Made by a program: the position numbers and the translations under genes. Below are positions 7,307-10,962 of a DNA stretch of 10,962 bases, piece by piece; positions within the stretch are counted from its first letter, which is position 1, and each line of letters opens with the position of its first letter. The notes below the pieces were generated by a model that was given only the letters and a program-made list of their open reading frames with translations, was not told where the DNA came from and searched no databases. The stretch is from Burkholderiaceae bacterium (GTDB lineage: Bacteria; Pseudomonadota; Gammaproteobacteria; Burkholderiales; Burkholderiaceae_D), in the NCBI GenBank assembly GCA_014379395.1, contig JACMLV010000868.1, forward strand, positions 1 through 10,962. The letters are read 5' to 3'.

Positions 7307-7988
7307 GACGATTCTGATCACCGGCGCCTCGCGCGGCCTCGGCCTGGCGCTGGCCCGGCATTGGCAGGGCGACAATTGCGTGATCGGTCTGGCGCGCACC
7401 CGGCCCGAACAACTCGGGCCCGACGCGCGTTTCTATTGCTGCGACTTGGCCGACGCGCAGGAAACGACGCGCGTCATGCAGCGCGTGGCCCGCGATTTTC
7501 CGAAAATCGACTTGCTGGTCAATAACGCGGCGATCCTGACCTCGCTGCCGCTGGGGATCATGAAGGCCGACGACATCGGGCGCATGATCGACGTCAACCT
7601 GAAGGCGCCGATCCTGATCAGCAAGGCGATGTTCCGCAAAATGATCCAGTCCAAGTCGGGCCAGATCGTCAACATCTTGTCGATGGCGCCCAAACTGAGC
7701 GTGGTCGGCGATTCGGTCTACGCCGCCACCAAGAGCGGACTGGAGGCGTTTTCCAGGGTGCTCAACAAGGAAGGCCATCCGTTCGGCGTGCATGTCAATA
7801 ACATCGGCCTGTCGGCGTTCCCCAGCGGGATGCTCGATCAAATCCTCGGCGACCATGCCGACAAGGTGCTCGGCCTGATTCCGCACAAGCAGTTCGCGCC
7901 GCTGCGCGAGATCGTCGCGGCCATCGAATTCTTCGAAGCCAATTCCTGCGACATCGGCGGCCAGACCCTGTATTTCGGCGGGGTGTAG
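7296..7988 (+). CDS. FabG-like short-chain dehydrogenase/reductase
   Basis: A complete 230-residue classical SDR. The cofactor loop is TGASRGLG (9-16), NNAA is at 76-79, N101 is the fourth catalytic residue, and the catalytic triad is S129, Y142 and K146 (S-Y spacing 13). The arginine after the glycine motif (R13) and LAR (32-34) after strand 2 favour NADPH. In a neighbourhood with a KAS III and a carrier protein, reduction of a 3-oxoacyl-ACP to 3-hydroxyacyl-ACP is the most economical role, but a sugar substrate cannot be excluded. The ATG at 7296 lies inside the ACP2 gene (11-base overlap) without a clear Shine-Dalgarno, so translation is likely coupled. It is distinct in sequence from the SDR at the left edge of the window, so the operon encodes two such enzymes. 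Confidence 0.9.
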   Translation: MKHKTILITGASRGLGLALARHWQGDNCVIGLARTRPEQLGPDARFYCCDLADAQETTRVMQRVARDFPKIDLLVNNAAILTSLPLGIMKADDIGRMIDVNLKAPILISKAMFRKMIQSKSGQIVNILSMAPKLSVVGDSVYAATKSGLEAFSRVLNKEGHPFGVHVNNIGLSAFPSGMLDQILGDHADKVLGLIPHKQFAPLREIVAAIEFFEANSCDIGGQTLYFGGV

Positions 7989-7992
7989 CGGC

Positions 7993-8670
7993 GTGCTCAT
8001 TTATCAGAACGCGGTGCTGAAAATTCATCGCCTGACGCTCAACGAGCTCAAGACCAACTGCTACATCGTGCAAAATGGCGATCAGGCGCTGCTGGTCGAT
8101 CCGACCGACCGCGCCGACGTCATCGCCGACTACCTGGGCCAGCATCGGCTCGCGCTGCGCTACATGATCACCACGCACGGCCACTTCGACCATGTGTCGG
8201 GCGCGGCCGGCGTCATCGAGCGCGGGCTGGCCGACGTCCTGTACGTGCACGAACAGGATTTCGACGAGGTCAAGCGGGCGCAGTCGTATTCCCTGATGAT
8301 CGTCAAGAAGAAGATGCGCGCCCCGCCGGTCGCGATGTTCAGCGCCGCGCTGCTGGCTTTCCTGCGATCGTGGGGGCTGGGCCTGGAACACGCGGGCGGC
8401 CATACCAAGGGCAGTTGCTACCTGTACGGCCTGGAGCGCGATTTCCTGCTCACCGGCGACTTGGCATTGCATCACAAACTCAATATCACGCTGTTCGACG
8501 GCCGCGAGAACACGGCGCAATTTTTCCGCTTCATCGAACAGGTCAAGGCCGGGTTCGCGGCGGACGCCGTGATCCTGCCCGGCCACGGCGACCGCACCAC
8601 GGTCGGCATGGAACTGAAACACAATAAAAAGTGGGCTTACGTCCAGCACAAGGAAAGTCATGGGCATTAA
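7993..8670 (+). CDS. Metallo-beta-lactamase-fold hydrolase (glyoxalase II-like), possible thioesterase
   Basis: The 225-residue protein keeps a full MBL metal site: THGHFDH (H62, H64, D66, H67), H137 in GGHTKGS, D156 in TGDLA and H198 in PGHGD. The TGD...PGHG pattern is that of the glyoxalase II / thioesterase branch, which hydrolyses thioesters, rather than of beta-lactamases; no signal peptide is present, so it acts in the cytoplasm. Between two acyl carrier systems it could clear mis-loaded carriers or release a free acid from ACP or CoA; this is inference. The start is the GTG at 7993, 4 bases after the SDR stop, with a G-rich stretch (about 7978-7984) as a possible ribosome site; no good alternative start lies near. 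The last 11 bases overlap the KAS III gene. Confidence 0.87.
   Translation: MLIYQNAVLKIHRLTLNELKTNCYIVQNGDQALLVDPTDRADVIADYLGQHRLALRYMITTHGHFDHVSGAAGVIERGLADVLYVHEQDFDEVKRAQSYSLMIVKKKMRAPPVAMFSAALLAFLRSWGLGLEHAGGHTKGSCYLYGLERDFLLTGDLALHHKLNITLFDGRENTAQFFRFIEQVKAGFAADAVILPGHGDRTTVGMELKHNKKWAYVQHKESHGH
8651..8657 (+). promoter_or_regulatory. Ribosome binding site of the KAS III gene
   Basis: AGGAAAG ends 2 bases before the ATG at 8660; its AGGA core at 8651-8654 gives a 5-base spacer. It lies within the last codons of the MBL-fold gene and supports the overlapping start. Confidence 0.5.
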
Positions 8671-9652
8671 AATTATCGGCGCCGGCCAATATATCCCCCC
8701 CGGTTTCGAGGGGACGGAAGTGGTCGCCGCCCGGCTGGGCATCGCCGCCGACGACATCGTGCGCAAGACCGGCATCGAAAAGCGCCACCTGGCGGGTGAC
8801 GAGACCGCCTCGAGCATGGGCCACAAGGCGCTGGCCGACGCGATCGAGCGCGCCGGCATCGACAAGGACGAGATCGACGGCGTGATCGTCGCCACCTTCA
8901 CCGGCGACTACCTGTATCCGAGCATGGCGCTGAAACTGGTGCAAAGCCTGGGCCTGAAGGCCGGATTGGCGTTCGACCTGATGGCCAACTGCGCCGGCAT
9001 GCAGGCGGCGTTCGAAAACGCGCGCGCCTTGCTGCTGGCCAATCCGAAGATGCGCGTGATCGCCGTGGTCGGTATCGCCAAGCAATCGCCGTTCGTCGAT
9101 CCGAACGATGAAAACAGCGCGTATTTCTTTGGCGACGCGGCCGCGGCGGTGCTGATGGGCTCCGGCGGGGCGGCGCCCGGCGCCGGATTCTTGCCGAGCT
9201 ACTTCAACAGCCACACCAAGAACTATGAGCTGGTGCGCCTGCGCGGCGGGGGTTCAAGCTATCCGCACCACAGTGCGGCCTTGCGGCAGGACAGCAAGGC
9301 GCTGTACTACGAGCACACCGGGCTCGGGGTGTGGAAGGAGGTCGTGGTCGAATTGCCGAAAATCATACGGCACGCGTTGGACGACCTGGGATGGAGCGTC
9401 GATGAGCTCGACCTGATCCTGTTTCACCAGGCCAACCTGCGCCTGATCGAATATTGCATGGCGCGCCTCAAGCTGCCGATGTCGAAGTCGCTCAACAACG
9501 TCGCCGCCATCGGCAACACGGCCGAAGCCTCGCTCGGCACCGTGATGTGCGACGCGTTCCGCGCCGGCCATTTCGGCAAAGGCAAGAAAGTGTTGCTGGC
9601 CTCGGTGGGCGCCGGCTTCATGTATGCCGTCACCCCGTATTACGATCACTGA
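8660..9652 (+). CDS. 3-oxoacyl-ACP synthase III (KAS III / FabH-like)
   Basis: A 330-residue thiolase-fold protein of normal FabH length. The Cys-His-Asn triad is complete: C111 in MANCAGMQ, H256 in FHQANLRLIE and N286 in IGNTAEAS; the GDAAAAVLM segment (158-166) is also typical. Housekeeping FabH condenses acetyl-CoA with malonyl-ACP. Here the gene sits in a tailoring operon and departs from FabH in places (IGNTAEAS instead of YGNTSAAS, and a glycine- and histidine-rich stretch GGGSSYPHH at 196-204), so it is probably a specialised paralogue. Options are one round of elongation to give a 3-oxoacyl chain for the FabG-like SDR, or acyl transfer to a hydroxyl or amine, which some KAS III-like enzymes do. 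It is the last gene of the operon; its TGA (9650-9652) overlaps the end of the convergent pseI. A C7 run at 8695-8701 covers codons 12-14. Confidence 0.9.
   Translation: MGIKIIGAGQYIPPGFEGTEVVAARLGIAADDIVRKTGIEKRHLAGDETASSMGHKALADAIERAGIDKDEIDGVIVATFTGDYLYPSMALKLVQSLGLKAGLAFDLMANCAGMQAAFENARALLLANPKMRVIAVVGIAKQSPFVDPNDENSAYFFGDAAAAVLMGSGGAAPGAGFLPSYFNSHTKNYELVRLRGGGSSYPHHSAALRQDSKALYYEHTGLGVWKEVVVELPKIIRHALDDLGWSVDELDLILFHQANLRLIEYCMARLKLPMSKSLNNVAAIGNTAEASLGTVMCDAFRAGHFGKGKKVLLASVGAGFMYAVTPYYDH
9646..9652. other. Convergent gene junction with overlapping stop codons
   Basis: TCACTGA holds the stop of pseI (TCA at 9646-9648, read as TGA on the minus strand) and the stop of the KAS III gene (TGA at 9650-9652). 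I see no hairpin-plus-T terminator around it, so any terminator must lie inside one of the two coding regions. Confidence 0.8.
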
Positions 9653-10692
9653 CCGAGCAAGTCCCAGCTCATCGGCGTACCCTTGGCGACGTCGCGCCCG
9701 ACCCTGCGCCCCAACAGCAGATCGTAATATTTGGGCGGCAGGCCGAGGCCGGGGCGCACGCAGCGCAGATTGTCCGCTGTCAGGACGGTGCCGGCCGCGA
9801 TGTCTTGCGCCACATACACCGAACGCCGGAACACCAGCGACTTGCGCTCGGCCTCGCCGGGCCCGTAGGCGACCTGGCCCAGCGACTGCCAGGCGCGTTC
9901 GGTTTCCAGCACCAGTGCGGCCAGCTCGGCCGGCTCTAGGGAGAAACTGCTGTCCACGCCGCCGTCCGCGCGCGACAGCGTGAAATGCTTTTCGATCACG
10001 CTGGCGCCGTGCGCGACCGCCGCCACCGACGCGCCCACCCCCATCGTGTGGTCGGACAGGCCGATTTCGCAGCCGAACATGGCGCGCAGGTGCGGGATGG
10101 TCAGCACGTTGCTGTTTTCCGGCGTGGCCGGATAGGTGCTGGTGCATTTGAGCAAGATCAAGTCGCGGCAACCGGCTTCGCGCGCGGCGCGCACCGCGTC
10201 GTCGATTTCGGCCAATGTGGCCATGCCGGTCGACATGATCAAGGGTTTGCCGGTGGCGGCGACGCGCCGGATCAAGGGCAGGTGCACCAGTTCGAACGAG
10301 GCGATCTTGTAGGCCGGAACGTCGAGCGATTCGAGGAAGTCGACCGCGCTGTCGTCGAACGGCGTGCTGAAGCACACCATCCCCCATTCCTTGGCGCGCG
10401 CGAAGATCGGCGCATGCCATTCCCACGGGGTGTGGGCTTGCTGATACAGCGCATGCAGGCTGTTGCCCTTCCATAGGCTCTGTTCATCGCTGATGAAGAA
10501 TTCGCCGTCGTCAACGGCCAGCGTCATGGTGTCGGCGGTGTAGGTCTGCAGCTTGAGCGCCTGGACCCCGGCCTCGCCGGCGGCGTCGACGATCGCCAGC
10601 GCCCGCTCCAGCGATTGGTTATGGTTGCCGGACATCTCGGCGATGATGAAAGGGCGGCTGTGCGGCCCGATGGGGAAGTCGGCGATTTGCAT
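9646..10692 (-). CDS. pseI: Pseudaminic acid synthase
   Basis: A 348-residue NeuB-family enzyme. It condenses 2,4-diacetamido-2,4,6-trideoxy-L-altrose with phosphoenolpyruvate to give pseudaminic acid (EC 2.5.1.97), in the cytoplasm. The N-terminal TIM barrel shows AEMSGNHNQS (18-27), KLQTYT (47-52), FSTPFD (108-113), SDHTMG (213-218) and EKHFTLSRADGGVDS (234-248). H215 and H236 correspond to the two metal-binding histidines known in NeuB. The C-terminal SAF (antifreeze-like) domain spans about 284-348. The SGNHNQS and SRADGGVDS signatures favour PseI over sialic or legionaminic acid synthases. The ATG (10690-10692) is 9 bases after the GNAT stop with no clear Shine-Dalgarno, suggesting coupling. 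The stop overlaps the convergent KAS III gene by 7 bases. The enzyme supplies the nonulosonic acid that the facing operon may decorate. Confidence 0.93.
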   Translation of the reverse strand: MQIADFPIGPHSRPFIIAEMSGNHNQSLERALAIVDAAGEAGVQALKLQTYTADTMTLAVDDGEFFISDEQSLWKGNSLHALYQQAHTPWEWHAPIFARAKEWGMVCFSTPFDDSAVDFLESLDVPAYKIASFELVHLPLIRRVAATGKPLIMSTGMATLAEIDDAVRAAREAGCRDLILLKCTSTYPATPENSNVLTIPHLRAMFGCEIGLSDHTMGVGASVAAVAHGASVIEKHFTLSRADGGVDSSFSLEPAELAALVLETERAWQSLGQVAYGPGEAERKSLVFRRSVYVAQDIAAGTVLTADNLRCVRPGLGLPPKYYDLLLGRRVGRDVAKGTPMSWDLLGQ

Positions 10693-10701
10693 GGGCTTGT
10701 T

Positions 10702-10962
10702 CTATTGTGACGAGGGGAATGGGGGATCGAGGCGGCGCCGGTATTGCAGGGTGCCGCTGTCGGGCAGGACCTGGATGGCGAATCCCAGGGCTTCGAATAG
10801 CTTGCGCGAGGGCAGGTTGTGCGGCTGCACCTGGCCCAGCACGTTCGCCCGCGGAAATTCCGCGCCGAAGTGGGCCAGCGCGCCGCGCAGCAGGCCGAGG
10901 CCCAGCCCGCGGCCGCGGAACAGGGGCGCCAGCGCGTAATGGACCTCCCAGCTGGCGCGCAC
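10702..10962 (-). CDS. GNAT-family N-acetyltransferase, C-terminal part (PseH or PseG-GNAT fusion candidate)
   Basis: The frame is open to the right edge of the window, so only the last 86 residues are seen; the GTG at the edge need not be a start. The acetyl-CoA-binding motif A is present as FRGRGLGLGLL (R16-G17-R18-G19-L20-G21 of the fragment) after the strand VHYALAP, and motif B as PHNLPSRKLFEALGF (47-61). The stop (TAG, 10702-10704) is 9 bases before pseI on the same strand, so the two are co-transcribed. In pseudaminic acid pathways the gene next to pseI is often pseH (N4-acetyltransferase) or pseG, which in many proteobacteria carries a C-terminal GNAT domain; either fits, but the diagnostic N-terminal part lies outside the window. 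The GNAT call is firm; the pathway assignment is inferred from position. Confidence 0.85.
   Translation of the reverse strand: MRASWEVHYALAPLFRGRGLGLGLLRGALAHFGAEFPRANVLGQVQPHNLPSRKLFEALGFAIQVLPDSGTLQYRRRLDPPFPSSQ

Noticed and set aside
8695..8701. C7 run near the 5' end of the KAS III gene as a slippage switch
   Set aside because: Same argument: not longer than chance predicts, and it encodes the ordinary residues I-P-P-G of an intact frame. Only length variation among sequenced isolates would revive it.
9600..9720. Bidirectional intrinsic terminator at the convergent junction
   Set aside because: No G/C-rich hairpin followed by a T run is visible on either strand in this stretch.
9254..10474. 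Minus-strand open frame of 406 codons spanning the ends of the KAS III gene and pseI
   Set aside because: It is a frame-shifted shadow of pseI (Arg/Ala/Gly-rich) continued antisense into KAS III; pseI in the other frame carries all the family motifs.

Overview
The window is a dense, high-GC stretch of bacterial chromosome. By eye most genes are about 65% G+C, with strongly G/C third codon positions. Codon use and gene content suggest a betaproteobacterium of the Burkholderiales/Oxalobacteraceae type (Massilia, Duganella or Janthinobacterium-like). That is an inference from composition and families; there is no rRNA or tRNA here to fix the taxon.

Layout. Ten plus-strand genes fill positions 1 to 9652. 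They are a short-chain dehydrogenase (SDR) cut by the left edge, an FkbH-like HAD protein, a discrete acyl carrier protein (ACP1), a DUF4910/M28-like aminopeptidase-fold protein, a SAM methyltransferase, an AMP-dependent acyl ligase, an AAC(3)-family N-acyltransferase, a second carrier protein (ACP2), a FabG-like SDR, a metallo-beta-lactamase-fold hydrolase and a KAS III (FabH-like) synthase. (Counting the partial SDR, this makes eleven genes.) Adjacent genes overlap by 1 to 11 bases or are 0 to 4 bases apart, so they read as one operon that began left of the window. Facing them on the minus strand are pseI (pseudaminic acid synthase) and, 9 bases upstream of it, the 3' end of a GNAT acetyltransferase gene that runs off the right edge. 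The two transcription units meet with their stop codons overlapping. No intergenic stretch exceeds about 10 bases, and I see no promoter, terminator, repeat, mobile element, CRISPR or RNA gene.

How the genes may work together. PseI makes the nonulosonic acid pseudaminic acid, a sugar of flagellin glycans and surface polysaccharides. The GNAT may be PseH or the tail of a PseG-GNAT fusion. The plus-strand operon looks like a tailoring module that builds unusual acyl groups on two carrier proteins and transfers them to an amino (or hydroxyl) group of such a sugar. FkbH, ACP1 and the methyltransferase could make a glyceryl or O-methylglyceryl thioester. The ligase, ACP2, KAS III and the FabG-like SDR could make a second, probably 3-hydroxyacyl, thioester. 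The AAC(3)-type protein is the best candidate for the transferase. From memory, the C. jejuni flagellin glycosylation locus (around Cj1293 to Cj1317) has a very similar family set, including the DUF4910 gene Cj1295, which was linked to di-O-methylglyceroyl pseudaminic acid. The enzyme families are well supported by motifs; the joint pathway is inference.
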